From Streptomyces eurythermus (GTDB lineage Bacteria; Actinomycetota; Actinomycetes; Streptomycetales; Streptomycetaceae), in contig NZ_BMSK01000007.1 of assembly GCF_014649115.1 (NCBI RefSeq), positions 124,001 through 188,000 of the forward strand: DNA of 64,000 bases. Direction: 5' to 3'. This document shows positions 31,804 through 40,087 of the stretch, piece after piece (positions within the stretch are counted from its first letter, which is position 1; each line of letters starts with the position of its first letter). The notes below the pieces were generated by a model. It had not been told where the DNA came from. It saw only the letters and a list, made by a program, of their open reading frames with translations, and ran no database searches. The position numbers were made by a program, and so were the translations under genes.

Positions 31804-32048
31804 GCGGCGGACCCGTTTCGCAGCATATCCACCGTAACTCCGTTCGATGATCACTTGGTGACGGTCAGTCGTAACAGGACGGATATCCAGCTTGCCGCCG
31901 CATCCTGGCATGCCCATGCTGTCGAGCGTCGGCGGCGCTTCGTCCGTCGTATGCCCCGCCTCTTCCAGTGAAAGCGCAGTTCACATGGGTGTTCCGAGTG
32001 CGTGCGGCCTTCTGGGGCTTCGATTGTCCAACGCTGGAACTCGTCTTG

Positions 32049-32068
32049 TAAACCGAACCCCCGGTTTG
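32049..32068. promoter_or_regulatory. Canonical-looking autoregulatory element (ARE)
   Basis: TAAACCGAACCCCCGGTTTG contains the perfect arms AAACCG and CGGTTT around six bases, flanked by TG and TA. It is the best match in the window to the receptor-box pattern of butyrolactone regulators. It lies in a 382-base gap between the second TetR gene and the DUF6882-like gene, about 118 bases before the latter. The remainder of the gap (31804-32185) is AT-richer and shows no gene. Confidence 0.65.
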
Positions 32069-32185
32069 TATTGTCGCTGAACTCGGCTTCGGGCGCCCCC
32101 ATTTGGCTGGATCCGTCCGATGTGAGGGTCCCTGCTCTCTCAGGGTTCGCATGGTCACCTGATCTTCGGCTCATAGAGTTGGGCC

Positions 32186-32875
32186 ATGGCCAGTGAATTC
32201 AGTGATGCCTTCCTCCGCGAGGCCGAGCGGCATGCTGCATGGGGCGCCGTCCAGTTGCGGACTCTGACCGCGTTCCTGCCCGAGGGGCCCTGGACCGCCG
32301 ACCTGGCGGCATGCCGGTACCGGCAGGGGGACCTGGAGCTGCGCGTGGGGGTGCTGGGCACGTACGACACCTCGGAGCAGTCCTGGATGTGGGGCTGGGC
32401 GAACCCGGGGCTGCGGGGCACGGAGGTGGTCTCCTCGTCCGCGGCCGTCGAACGGTACGGGCGGGCGCACGGTATCACCGAACTGACCGAGGAGGTGCTG
32501 GACTTGTCGGGTTTCCCGGATCCGCGCCGGGCCGCCGAGACACTCGCCTTCACCGGCATGGGGGTGGCCGGAGCACCCGGGTACATAGGCGCCCCGGCCG
32601 GGCCGGAAACCCAGGTGTACTTCCTGCCCGACGACGCCCGGGTGCCGCGCGCCGCCCTGGACGCGGTCGCCCTGCCGCGGACGCTGCTCGACGGCGCGCG
32701 GCTGATCGGGCATTCGGCCCGGCACGTCGTCGGCGGGTACTTCGACCACCACGGCGTCCCGCACCGTACGGAGGGCGACCGGATCGTCGCCGAACTGCCC
32801 GGCGGCACGGCGGCCGAGGTCACCTTCGACGCGGCCGGACGGATCGCGGGAGTGGAGGCCCGGATCCTCCCGTGA
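32186..32875 (+). CDS. DUF6882-like conserved hypothetical protein
   Basis: This 229-residue soluble protein has the opening FSDAFLREAERHAAWGAVQL and the segments YRQGDLELRVGVLGTYDTSE and WMWGWANPGLRG. I associate these with the family called DUF6882. No catalytic motif, signal peptide or membrane segment is visible. Function is unknown. It may be under the receptor-box palindrome upstream, which would tie it to signalling, or it may simply lie next to it. Confidence 0.7.
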   Translation: MASEFSDAFLREAERHAAWGAVQLRTLTAFLPEGPWTADLAACRYRQGDLELRVGVLGTYDTSEQSWMWGWANPGLRGTEVVSSSAAVERYGRAHGITELTEEVLDLSGFPDPRRAAETLAFTGMGVAGAPGYIGAPAGPETQVYFLPDDARVPRAALDAVALPRTLLDGARLIGHSARHVVGGYFDHHGVPHRTEGDRIVAELPGGTAAEVTFDAAGRIAGVEARILP

Positions 32876-33006
32876 GCCGGGCGTCACGGCCCCGGACGCC
32901 GGGACCTGCCCGCCGCCACCGGGAACGCGGCCCAGGATGCGCACCGGTGCCGGCCGCGCCGGAAAATCCCGGGCTTCGGCCCGGGTGGCCGTCGTACAGT
33001 CGGCGC

Positions 33007-33750
33007 ATGCTCGATGAGGACGGGTACTTCGGGGAGTCCGTCGCGGCGTCGTACGACGAGTCGTCGGCGGAGATGTTCGATCCGCGGGTCGTGGGGCCCG
33101 CCGTGGATCTGCTGGCGGAGCTGGCCGGGGACGGCGGGCGGGCGCTGGAGTTCGGGATCGGGACCGGGCGGATCGCCCTGCCGCTCGCGGCGCGTGGCGT
33201 CGAGGTGCACGGCATCGACATGTCCCGGGCGATGGTCGACCGGCTGCGGGCCAAGCCCGGCGGGGACGGGATCGGAGTCACCATCGGGGACTTCGCGACC
33301 GCCCAGGTCGAGGGGACCTTCTCGGTCGTCTACCTCGTCTACAACACGATCATGAATCTGACCTCGCAGGACGCCCAGGTGGACTGCTTCCGCAACGCCG
33401 CCCGCCATCTGGAGCCCGGCGGCTGTTTCGTCGTGGAGGTGGGCGTGCCCGACCTGCGGCGGCTGCCGCCCGGGCAGAACGCCGTGCCGTTCCGGGTGGG
33501 CGAGGGGCGGCTCGGGTTCGACCTGTACGACGTGGCGGGCCAGTTCGTCAGCTCGCACCACGTCACCGTCCGGGACGGCCGCGGCGAATACCTGGCCATC
33601 CCGTTCCGCTACGTCTGGCCCGCCGAGCTGGACCTCATGGCCCGGCTGGCCGGGACGCGGCCGCGGGCGCGGTGGGACGGGTGGACGCGGGAGCCGTTCA
33701 CCAGCGAGAGCCGCCGGCACGTGTCGGTGTGGGAGAAGGCCGCGGACTGA
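33007..33750 (+). CDS. Class I SAM-dependent methyltransferase
   Basis: The 247-residue methyltransferase has a SAM-binding motif I, ALEFGIGTGRIALPLAARGV, an acidic residue in VHGIDMSRAMVDRL, and motif IV/V FSVVYLVYNTIMNLTS and EPGGCFVVEVG. It resembles small-molecule methyltransferases with the Methyltransf_25 fold. The substrate is unknown. ATG at 33007 opens the family-like MLDEDGYFGESVAASYD. It is a single gene, 131 bases after the DUF6882-like gene on the same strand. Confidence 0.88.
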   Translation: MLDEDGYFGESVAASYDESSAEMFDPRVVGPAVDLLAELAGDGGRALEFGIGTGRIALPLAARGVEVHGIDMSRAMVDRLRAKPGGDGIGVTIGDFATAQVEGTFSVVYLVYNTIMNLTSQDAQVDCFRNAARHLEPGGCFVVEVGVPDLRRLPPGQNAVPFRVGEGRLGFDLYDVAGQFVSSHHVTVRDGRGEYLAIPFRYVWPAELDLMARLAGTRPRARWDGWTREPFTSESRRHVSVWEKAAD

Positions 33751-33924
33751 GGCGGCCGGCGCGTTCCCGCGTCGCCGGATCACGGCCGCACCGGGCAGGG
33801 GCGAGGCGGAGGCCCGCCGGCCGGGACCGGGCGAGCACACCCACGCCCCGGCCGGCCGCCTGCTCCGCGGTGACGTGCCGGCCGGGACCGAGCGGCGTGC
33901 CCGCTCCGCCCCGGCCGGACCCGG

Positions 33925-33951
33925 GGAGCCCCGGCCCCCGGCCGGGGCTCC
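33925..33951 (-). terminator. Hairpin terminator of the GH6 operon
   Basis: Perfect 12-bp arms GGAGCCCCGGCC (33925-33936) and GGCCGGGGCTCC (33940-33951) with a 3-base loop lie directly after the GH6 stop at 33954. It also faces the methyltransferase, which ends at 33750. Confidence 0.75.
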
Positions 33952-33953
33952 GC

Positions 33954-35228
33954 TCAGCGGTTGAACGTCAGACGCGGTACCGCGTTGCGGGCCAGGGCGT
34001 GGGCCTGGTCGGGCCACCAGGCGCCGGCGGGCGGGTCGACGATGCCGTACTCGGGGTCGACCGTGCCGCCGGTGCCGCGCGTGCAGCTGCCGTCGGACTC
34101 GCCGGGGACCTTGATCCACAGGTAGGCGTCGGCGAGTGGGACGCCGGTGTCGGCGGTGGGGCGCGGGCCGAGGCCCCGGCCGGGCGCGTTGCACCAGGGC
34201 TCCGGGTCGCCGCTGTACTTGCCCGGCTCCGGAGTCCAGGCACCGCGGCCGTTGCGGCTGGTGTCGATCACGAAGTGGCTCAGCTCGTCGGCCGGCGGCG
34301 TGCCCGCGTTCTGGTCGAACCAGGCGTCGGTCCACCGCCAGGTGGCGGGGTCGGTGGAGGAGACGCTGTTGCCGGGGGTGCCGTCGTTCGGGGCGGCGGA
34401 CGAGTAGTACTGGCCGGCGCACCAGTCGGCGTGGCCGCGAGCCCATTCGGGGCCCTCGGTGGCGAACCACATGCACTTGGCGACCCAGGTGCCGTACCGG
34501 GCGTTGTGGTCGGTGGGGTGCATGTTGGACACGTTCAGCGAGAAGCCGTCACCCTGGCGGACCCCGGCGTCCAGCAGCCGCTGGGCCATGTCGCCGACGG
34601 CCCGCCACTGGACGTTGCCGGCGTCCAGGTAGACGGCGGTACGCGGCCTGGCCTTCAGGGTCTTGACGGCGTAGGCGAGGTCGGCGACGCGCGTGGCCGT
34701 GAGCTCACCGGTCGGGTCGGTGGCCGGCCCGCAGTCCCGGGGGAGCAGGGCCAGGCCGTCGGGTTCCACGACGACCACCGCGGCGCGGTCGCCGATGCCG
34801 GCGGCGAAGGCGTCGATCCACTTCCGGTAGGCGGCGGAGGAGGCGGCTCCGCCGCTGGAGTACTGGGAGCAGTCCCGGCCCGGGACGTTGTACGCGACCA
34901 GCACGGGCGTCCGGTGCGCGGCGCCGGCCCGGCGGACCAGTGTGCCCACCTTGCCCCGTACCTCTTCGGGCGTGCCCTCGGTGAACCACGTGGCCTGCGG
35001 CCAGCTCGCGAGCCTGGCCATGTTCGCGGCGTTCCGCAGGTCGCCGTTGCGGAGGTCCACGAGGGCCTGCTCGGCGGCCTTGCCGTGCGGGTCCGCGTAG
35101 AACCGCGTGGCCGGGGTGAGTCCGCCCCGGGCCGGTGCCGCCTCCGCCGGCGTGGCGGTGAGCGCGGCGCAGGCGGCGAGCGCGGCGAGGACGGCGGCCG
35201 TGCCGCGTCTCAGGCTGCGTGCTGTCAT
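33954..35228 (-). CDS. Secreted GH6 family cellulase (larger paralogue)
   Basis: The 424-residue protein has a signal peptide (RRGTAAVLAALAACAALTATPAEA, cleavage near AEA-AP) and a GH6 catalytic domain: FYADPHGKA, VLVAYNVPGRDCSQYSSGGA with a catalytic-region Asp, VVVEPDGLALL (the EPD motif), YLDAGNVQW, FVIDTSRNGRG, and YLWIKVPGESDG with the second conserved Asp. There is no carbohydrate-binding module or Ser/Pro linker. Extra inserted loops compared with its neighbour (EWARGHADWCAGQYYSSAAP) suggest a more enclosed, exo-acting cleft, but this is inference. It lies 45 bases downstream of the second GH6 gene and probably shares its CebR-type promoter. Confidence 0.92.
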   Translation of the reverse strand: MTARSLRRGTAAVLAALAACAALTATPAEAAPARGGLTPATRFYADPHGKAAEQALVDLRNGDLRNAANMARLASWPQATWFTEGTPEEVRGKVGTLVRRAGAAHRTPVLVAYNVPGRDCSQYSSGGAASSAAYRKWIDAFAAGIGDRAAVVVVEPDGLALLPRDCGPATDPTGELTATRVADLAYAVKTLKARPRTAVYLDAGNVQWRAVGDMAQRLLDAGVRQGDGFSLNVSNMHPTDHNARYGTWVAKCMWFATEGPEWARGHADWCAGQYYSSAAPNDGTPGNSVSSTDPATWRWTDAWFDQNAGTPPADELSHFVIDTSRNGRGAWTPEPGKYSGDPEPWCNAPGRGLGPRPTADTGVPLADAYLWIKVPGESDGSCTRGTGGTVDPEYGIVDPPAGAWWPDQAHALARNAVPRLTFNR

Positions 35229-35273
35229 GACTGCTCCTGGTCGATGGGTGGGTGGGGGAGGCGGCGGGCCGGA

Positions 35274-36239
35274 TCAGTAGCCGTAGATCATCTTGTAGGC
35301 GACCTCGGGGAGGAACTGCCCGGCCGAGGAGCCGGTCCCGACGCCGCAGTTGCCGTCGGACTCGCCCGGGGCCTTGACCCACAGGAGCATCTCGGCGCCT
35401 CCGCCCAGCTGGGTCGGGGTGCCGATGCGGCGGCCCGAGGGGTTGCACCACTGGCCGTTGGAGCCGTTGCCGTTGCGGCTGGTGTCCACGACGAACGGCT
35501 TGGTGTACCCGTAACGGCGGCTCAGTTCGCTGTTGACGGCGTTGCCGTAGGCGGTGTTCTCGGCCGTGGTGAAGTAGTTGGAGATGTTGAGCGAGAAGCC
35601 GTGGGCCTGGCGGAGGCCGGCGTCGTTGAGGCGCTGGGCCATGGTCGCCGCGCTCGCCCAGCCCGGGTTGCCGGCGTCCAGGTAGACCCAGGTGTTGGGG
35701 GCCTGGCGGCTGAACTGGGTCAGGGCGCCGGTGAGCATGGACTGGCGCTCGGCGATCTGCGCCTGCGTCATGCAGCCGTAGTCCCCGAGGGAGTCCGGTT
35801 CGAGGAGGACGACGGCGGGGCGGCCGGCGATGCCGCCGGCGAACTGGGAGATCCAGGTGGCGTAGGCGGACGCCGAGGAGGCACCGCCGGCGGAGTGCCC
35901 GCCGCAGTAGTCGCGGTTGTAGATGTTGTAGGCGACGAGGAGGGGCAGTTTGTCCTGGGCGTCCGCGGCCCCCGCGTACGCCCCCGCGGCGGTGCCGATG
36001 CTGCCGCTCCAGGAGCCGAACCAGCGGGCCATCGGGGTGTTCGCGATCGCGGAGTTGATCGCGGGGGCCCGGCCGTCGCCGGGGTTGGCGGCGACCCACC
36101 GCTTCGCGCTGGAGTCGGGGTCCGTGTAGAACCCGCTGGTCATGGTGGTCGGGTCGGCCGCGTGGGCGGACGGGGCGACGGCGAGCGCCAGCGGCAGAGC
36201 GAACAGGCCTGCCACCAGGGCGCGGATTCTGCGGCGCAT
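35274..36239 (-). CDS. Secreted GH6 family endoglucanase-like enzyme
   Basis: The 321-residue protein has signal peptide ALVAGLFALPLALAVAPSAHA (cleavage AHA-AD) and a compact GH6 domain: FYTDPDSSAKRWV, LPLLVAYNIYNRDYCGGHSA, VVLLEPDSLGDYGC, YLDAGNPGW, FVVDTSRNGNGS and LLWVKAPGESDGNCG. The short loops fit endoglucanases such as CelA-type. No binding module is present. ATG at 36239 is preferred over a longer open frame because it starts the signal peptide. Its leader carries a perfect TGGGAGCGCTCCCA operator, so expression should depend on cellobiose/cellotriose via a CebR-type repressor. First gene of a two-gene cellulase operon. Confidence 0.93.
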   Translation of the reverse strand: MRRRIRALVAGLFALPLALAVAPSAHAADPTTMTSGFYTDPDSSAKRWVAANPGDGRAPAINSAIANTPMARWFGSWSGSIGTAAGAYAGAADAQDKLPLLVAYNIYNRDYCGGHSAGGASSASAYATWISQFAGGIAGRPAVVLLEPDSLGDYGCMTQAQIAERQSMLTGALTQFSRQAPNTWVYLDAGNPGWASAATMAQRLNDAGLRQAHGFSLNISNYFTTAENTAYGNAVNSELSRRYGYTKPFVVDTSRNGNGSNGQWCNPSGRRIGTPTQLGGGAEMLLWVKAPGESDGNCGVGTGSSAGQFLPEVAYKMIYGY

Positions 36240-36331
36240 GGACGGTACCTCGGTTTCCTGGCAGGGAAGCGCGCACGCCCTCGTCCCGGACGTGCGACGC
36301 GCTGAGGAAGTGCGGTGGTACGTCACCCCGT

Positions 36332-36345
36332 TGGGAGCGCTCCCA
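36332..36345. promoter_or_regulatory. CebR-type operator in front of the GH6 operon
   Basis: TGGGAGCGCTCCCA is the 14-bp palindrome established as the CebR (cello-oligosaccharide repressor) site in Streptomyces. It lies 93 bases upstream of the GH6 start. A second LacI-like imperfect site, TTGGAAGCGGTCCCA, abuts it at 36346-36360, so two LacI-family proteins may share the promoter. Confidence 0.85.
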
Positions 36346-36551
36346 TTGGAAGCGGTCCCACAGCACCGTGCGGCCTACGGGGTGTGGTGGGTAATCGTGT
36401 TGCGGGCCGCCGGAGCTGTCAAGGGTCGCCGCGGTTACCGCAGTTCACAGCCGTTCCCGGCCCTTCACGGGAGGGGTCCCAGGCTCTAGAGTCCTCGACG
36501 TGTTCCAGGTCCTGGAGCCCTGGACGTGTCCCACGCCCCGGAGCCCTGGAA

Positions 36552-36567
36552 CTGGAAGCGGTTCCAG
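36552..36567. promoter_or_regulatory. Putative LacI autoregulatory operator
   Basis: CTGGAAGCGGTTCCAG has six-base arms around a central CG-containing spacer and lies about 62 bases before the LacI-family gene. It resembles the adjoining site at 36346-36360 (TTGGAAGCGG). The gap 36240-36628 otherwise also holds a directly repeated CCTGGA/GAGTCCTCGA/GAGCCCTGGA motif and no gene. Confidence 0.6.
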
Positions 36568-36628
36568 TCCCGTTCGGCGCTCCCGGTCCCCGGGCCCGGA
36601 CGCCTCCGCAGCGAAAGGCCGAAGAGTG

Positions 36629-37642
36629 ATGGCAGAGGGTGCGCCGCGTCGGCAGCCGACGCTCGACGAGGTGGCCGAACGCGCCGGTGTCTCCCGCTCC
36701 GTGGCCTCCCGCGCGCTCAACAACGCCCCGCACGTCAGCCGCGCCAAGCGCGAGGCCGTCGAACGGGCCGTACGGCAACTCGGTTACGTCCCCAATCCGA
36801 CCGCGCGCGCCCTGGCGACCCGGCAGACGGGAGCCGCCGCCCTGGTCATCTCGGGAGAGGACCCGTCGATCTTCGCGGATCCGTTCTTCGCCCAGGTGAT
36901 CGTGGGGGCGTCGGCCGCCCTGGAGGAGGCCGGCCTGCACCTGATGCTGTGCCTGGCCGCCTCCCCGCGGGGCCGCGAGCGGGTGGCGGAACTCCTGCGC
37001 GGCAAGGGCGCCGACGGTGCCATGCTGATGGCGCTGCGCGAGGGCGACCCGCTGGCCGAGCTGGCCGAGCGGGCCGAGATGCCCGTCGTGTTCGGCGGCC
37101 GCCCGGTCGGCGCCACGCCCCGGTGGTACGTGGACGCCGACAACACCGGCGGGGCTCGCGAGGCGACCGAGTACCTCCTCTCCCGCGGCCGCGGGCGCGT
37201 CGCCACGATCTGCGGGCGGCTGGACACCGAGGCCGGGCGCGCCCGGTACCGCGGCTACCGGGACGCCATGCTGGGCGCCGGTCTCGACCCCCTGCCGCCC
37301 CGGGAGGCCGACTTCACCGAGGCCGGCGGGGCCGCCGCCATGGCGGCGCTGCTGGCGGAACACGGCGACCTCGACGGGGTGTTCGCGGCCAACGACAACA
37401 TGGCGGTGGGGGCGCTGCGCACGCTGCGCGAGGCCGGACGGCCGGTCCCCGCCGAGGTCGCGGTGGTCGGCTTCGACGACCTCGCCGTGGCACGGGTCGC
37501 CGATCCGCCCCTCACCACCGTCCATCAGCCCGTCACGGCGCTCGGCCGGGAGATGGCGCGCATGCTCGTCGCGCTCGTGGGTGGGCAGGACCCCACTCCG
37601 CTGATCCTGCCCACCCGTCTGGTCGTCCGCGCGAGCGCCTGA
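36629..37642 (+). CDS. LacI-family transcriptional regulator
   Basis: The 337-residue regulator has the LacI helix-turn-helix TLDEVAERAGVSRSVASRAL with hinge LGYVPNPTARALATRQ, and a type 1 periplasmic-binding-fold effector domain including DNTGGAREATEYLLSRGRGR and DGVFAANDNMAVGALRTL. It is divergent from the GH6 operon and convergent with the GH43 gene. The operator in front of GH6 is CebR-like, but CebR is normally linked to cebEFG, so this protein may be a different LacI member with its own sites at 36346 and 36552. ATG at 36629 is used; an in-frame GTG lies directly before it. Confidence 0.9.
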   Translation: MAEGAPRRQPTLDEVAERAGVSRSVASRALNNAPHVSRAKREAVERAVRQLGYVPNPTARALATRQTGAAALVISGEDPSIFADPFFAQVIVGASAALEEAGLHLMLCLAASPRGRERVAELLRGKGADGAMLMALREGDPLAELAERAEMPVVFGGRPVGATPRWYVDADNTGGAREATEYLLSRGRGRVATICGRLDTEAGRARYRGYRDAMLGAGLDPLPPREADFTEAGGAAAMAALLAEHGDLDGVFAANDNMAVGALRTLREAGRPVPAEVAVVGFDDLAVARVADPPLTTVHQPVTALGREMARMLVALVGGQDPTPLILPTRLVVRASA

Positions 37643-37669
37643 CGGGCCCGTCCCGCCAACGGGGGCCGG

Positions 37670-39295
37670 TCAGGGCGTGGACAGCTCGAACCGCGTGACG
37701 CGGACGGCGCCGCCGAGTGCCTGCGTGGCGTGGTTGAAGAGCGCGAACCGGTACCCCATGAAGAACCGCCAGTCGTTGCCCATCGTGAAGTCCGGCCCGA
37801 GGCGGGTGAAGGTCGTGCCGTCGGTGCTGTACGAGAAGGTGCCGGGGCGTGGCGCGCCGGGGCGGATGTCGGCGCTCGCGCGCAGCCAGATCCGGCTTCC
37901 GGAGACGGGCGCGCTCGCGAGTTCGGTGCCGGTGCCGGTGGTGTTCCAGTTGGTGTCCATGGTCAGTCCGCCGACCATCGCGATCCGGGTGACGCCGCCG
38001 TCGCGCTTGAGGCCGATCCACGCGGAGGAGTCACGCAGCAGCGCGAGTCCGGCGCGGTCGCCGTCCCGCATCGCGGAGTGGTCGAGTTCGACCGTGGCCG
38101 TGGAGGTGGGGCCCTGGATGCGGTGAGTGAGGGTGTTGCGGGCCCAGTAGAGGTCGTTGGTGACGGTCGCCGTCCGCAGCGTGAGGCCGTTGCCGGCCGA
38201 CCACTTGGTGTTGTCCGGGTTGTGGTTCCACTCCCATCTCGGTGAGAGAGCGGTGCTGTTGAAGGTGTCGACGCCGGTCATGGGGGTGACCGGGCGGGGC
38301 GGAGCGGGGACGGCCGGGCTGGGATAGGTGGTGCCCCAGGCGCCGTTGACCAGTTGGACGACGGGCCAGCCGTCCGAGGTCCAGGTGACCGGCGCCAGCG
38401 CGGGCATCCGGCCGCCGGGGTAGGCGTCGATGAAGGCCAGGTAGTACCAGGCGCCGTTCTGGGTCTGCACCAGCCCGCCCTGGTGCGGGACGCCGCCGCC
38501 GGGGATCGGCCCGCGCAGGTCGAGCAGGACCTGCCGCATGGTGTACGGGCCGAAGGGGCCGCCGGACGACTTCAGGATGTACTGACCGTTCGCGGGCCGG
38601 GTCAGGAAGATGTAGTACTGGCCGTTGATCTTGTAGAAGCGGGAGCCCTCGAGGGTGCCGACGCTCGACGGTGTGGTGAACACCTGCTGCGTACGGACCT
38701 GGGTGCGGCCGTCGGGCGACAGCTGGGCCACGTTGATGGTGGTGTTCCCGTACGCCACGTACAGGGTGTCGTCGGTGTCGACGAGCAGTCCCGCGTCGTA
38801 GTAGGCCGTGCCGATCGTCGTGAGCCGGCTCCACGGCCCCTCGGCGGCGGTGGCCGTGTAGACGTACGTCTTGGCGAAGTCGATCTGGCCGAGCCAGTAG
38901 AAGGTCCTGTTGCTCGGCCGGTAGGCCAGCGACGACGCCCAGATGCCGCGGACGTAGCCGCGGCCGCCGTTCAGGTCGTACTTGGCGCCGAAGTCGAGGG
39001 CGGGCACCGAGTGGCCGGCGATCTCCCAGTTCACCAGGTCGTACGAGCGCAGGACGGGCGCGCCCGGCGAGTAGTGCATGGTCGAGGCCGAGGCGTAGTA
39101 GGTGTCACCGACGCGGATGACGTCGATGTCCGCGAAGTCCTGCCAGATGACCGGGTTGGTGTAGGTGGCGGCGGAGGAGGCGGCGGCGACGGAGGCCGCC
39201 CCGCCCAGCGGGAGGGCGGCACCGGCGGCCAGACCGGTGGCCGCCGTCAACACGCGGCGACGGGACAGTGGTTGGTGCGGCCATGACGGAACCAT
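37670..39295 (-). CDS. Tat-secreted GH43 family glycosidase
   Basis: The 541-residue protein starts with a Tat-type signal (SRRRVLTAATGLAAGAALPL). The GH43 five-bladed propeller contains NPVIWQDFADIDVIRVGDTY with the catalytic base Asp, GIWASSLAYRP, YDAGLLVDTDDTLYVAYGN with the pKa-modulating Asp, and GTLEGSRFYKINGQYYIFLT with the catalytic acid Glu. A C-terminal beta-sandwich (about residues 350-541, DTFNSTALSPRWEWNHNPDN onward) is the GH43 C2 domain common in xylosidases and arabinofuranosidases. Activity on xylan or arabinan side chains is inferred. ATG at 39295 starts the signal. An 18-bp palindrome lies 75 bases upstream. Confidence 0.92.
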   Translation of the reverse strand: MVPSWPHQPLSRRRVLTAATGLAAGAALPLGGAASVAAASSAATYTNPVIWQDFADIDVIRVGDTYYASASTMHYSPGAPVLRSYDLVNWEIAGHSVPALDFGAKYDLNGGRGYVRGIWASSLAYRPSNRTFYWLGQIDFAKTYVYTATAAEGPWSRLTTIGTAYYDAGLLVDTDDTLYVAYGNTTINVAQLSPDGRTQVRTQQVFTTPSSVGTLEGSRFYKINGQYYIFLTRPANGQYILKSSGGPFGPYTMRQVLLDLRGPIPGGGVPHQGGLVQTQNGAWYYLAFIDAYPGGRMPALAPVTWTSDGWPVVQLVNGAWGTTYPSPAVPAPPRPVTPMTGVDTFNSTALSPRWEWNHNPDNTKWSAGNGLTLRTATVTNDLYWARNTLTHRIQGPTSTATVELDHSAMRDGDRAGLALLRDSSAWIGLKRDGGVTRIAMVGGLTMDTNWNTTGTGTELASAPVSGSRIWLRASADIRPGAPRPGTFSYSTDGTTFTRLGPDFTMGNDWRFFMGYRFALFNHATQALGGAVRVTRFELSTP

Positions 39296-39935
39296 GGGCG
39301 TACTCCTTGCGGCTCGGCCGTTGCGGGTGGGCGTTACGTGGAGGTGCCGTGCGTGGAGCAGGTTCGAGACGTTCGGTATAGCGAACGCCGGTCGGCTTAC
39401 CGGCAACCTGGATGATCGGGGGGTGGTGGATCCCCGTCAATCCCCCTCGCAGGATTCGCTTGGACCGTCGAAACATTCGCGCGCCTCTGCCGTTCCGGAT
39501 GGCTGCGAGCCGCGGCGAGCGTGTCTTTCCGCGCAGTTCCTCCCACACCCGTTTCCCCCACGGCAGCGGATCGGTGCCCCAGTCCTCGGCCAGCTCTCCC
39601 ACCAGCGCGAGACCGCGCCCGCCTTCGTCATCGAGGCCCGGCACCTCGCGCTCCGGCCTGGCCTTCGAAAAGTCCACGACACCGATGCGCACACGCCCCC
39701 GGTCGGGGCGGTCGACGACGACCCGGATGGAGTCCCGCCGGGTGTGCCGAACCGCGTTGGTCACCGACTCGGAGACGATCAGGGCACCGTCGTCGGCCAA
39801 GTCCGACAGGTTCCAGGCGCTCAGTACCGCGCGGACCAGGTGTCGGGCCCGGGCGGCGCTCTCGGGCTCGCGCGGCAGAGTCTCGCTGTACCCGGGGTGA
39901 CCCGTACCGCGAGCCCGCGTTGTAGCTTCTGGCAT
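39105..39935 (-). CDS. RsbW-like ATP-binding protein with an abnormal readthrough tail
   Basis: Residues about 20-140 form a HATPase_c domain of the anti-sigma/SpoIIAB type common in Streptomyces: ARHLVRAVLSAWNLSDLADD, ALIVSESVTNAVRHTR (N box), VGVVDFSK-like VRIGVVDFSKARPE, and GRGLALVGELAEDWG (G box). Family members normally end at about 140-160 residues, near WEELRG. Here the frame runs on to 39105, adding over 110 Arg/Pro-rich residues, through the GH43 promoter palindrome and 190 bases into the GH43 gene in another frame. A lost stop codon or a frameshift near the C-terminus is likely. ATG at 39935 is the family-like start. Confidence 0.7.
   Translation of the reverse strand: MPEATTRARGTGHPGYSETLPREPESAARARHLVRAVLSAWNLSDLADDGALIVSESVTNAVRHTRRDSIRVVVDRPDRGRVRIGVVDFSKARPEREVPGLDDEGGRGLALVGELAEDWGTDPLPWGKRVWEELRGKTRSPRLAAIRNGRGARMFRRSKRILRGGLTGIHHPPIIQVAGKPTGVRYTERLEPAPRTAPPRNAHPQRPSRKEYAHGSVMAAPTTVPSPRVDGGHRSGRRCRPPAGRGGLRRRRLLRRHLHQPGHLAGLRGHRRHPRR
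39370..39387. promoter_or_regulatory. 18-bp palindrome upstream of the GH43 gene
   Basis: CGTTCGGTATAGCGAACG has perfect 6-bp arms around GTATAG, centred 84 bases before the GH43 start. Length and symmetry fit a repressor site; I cannot name the regulator. The same bases are read as coding by the over-long ATP-binding frame at 39105-39935. Confidence 0.6.
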
Positions 39936-40087
39936 GTCGGTCTGCTCTCTCGGATCGGCCAAGCCCCGGGGCCGGTCGCACGGTCGCCGGGGCGCTGCGC
40001 GTACAGGTAATCGGGGAGACGTGATCACGCGGAGGAGCCAACGAGGGGGCCGCGGAGGGGCCACACTGGATGCGGAAGGGAACCGAC

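Noticed and set aside
36629..37642. The LacI protein as CebR itself
   Set aside because: Although a CebR-type site is nearby, cebEFG genes are absent and the protein is next to sites of a different sequence. Identity cannot be settled from the window.
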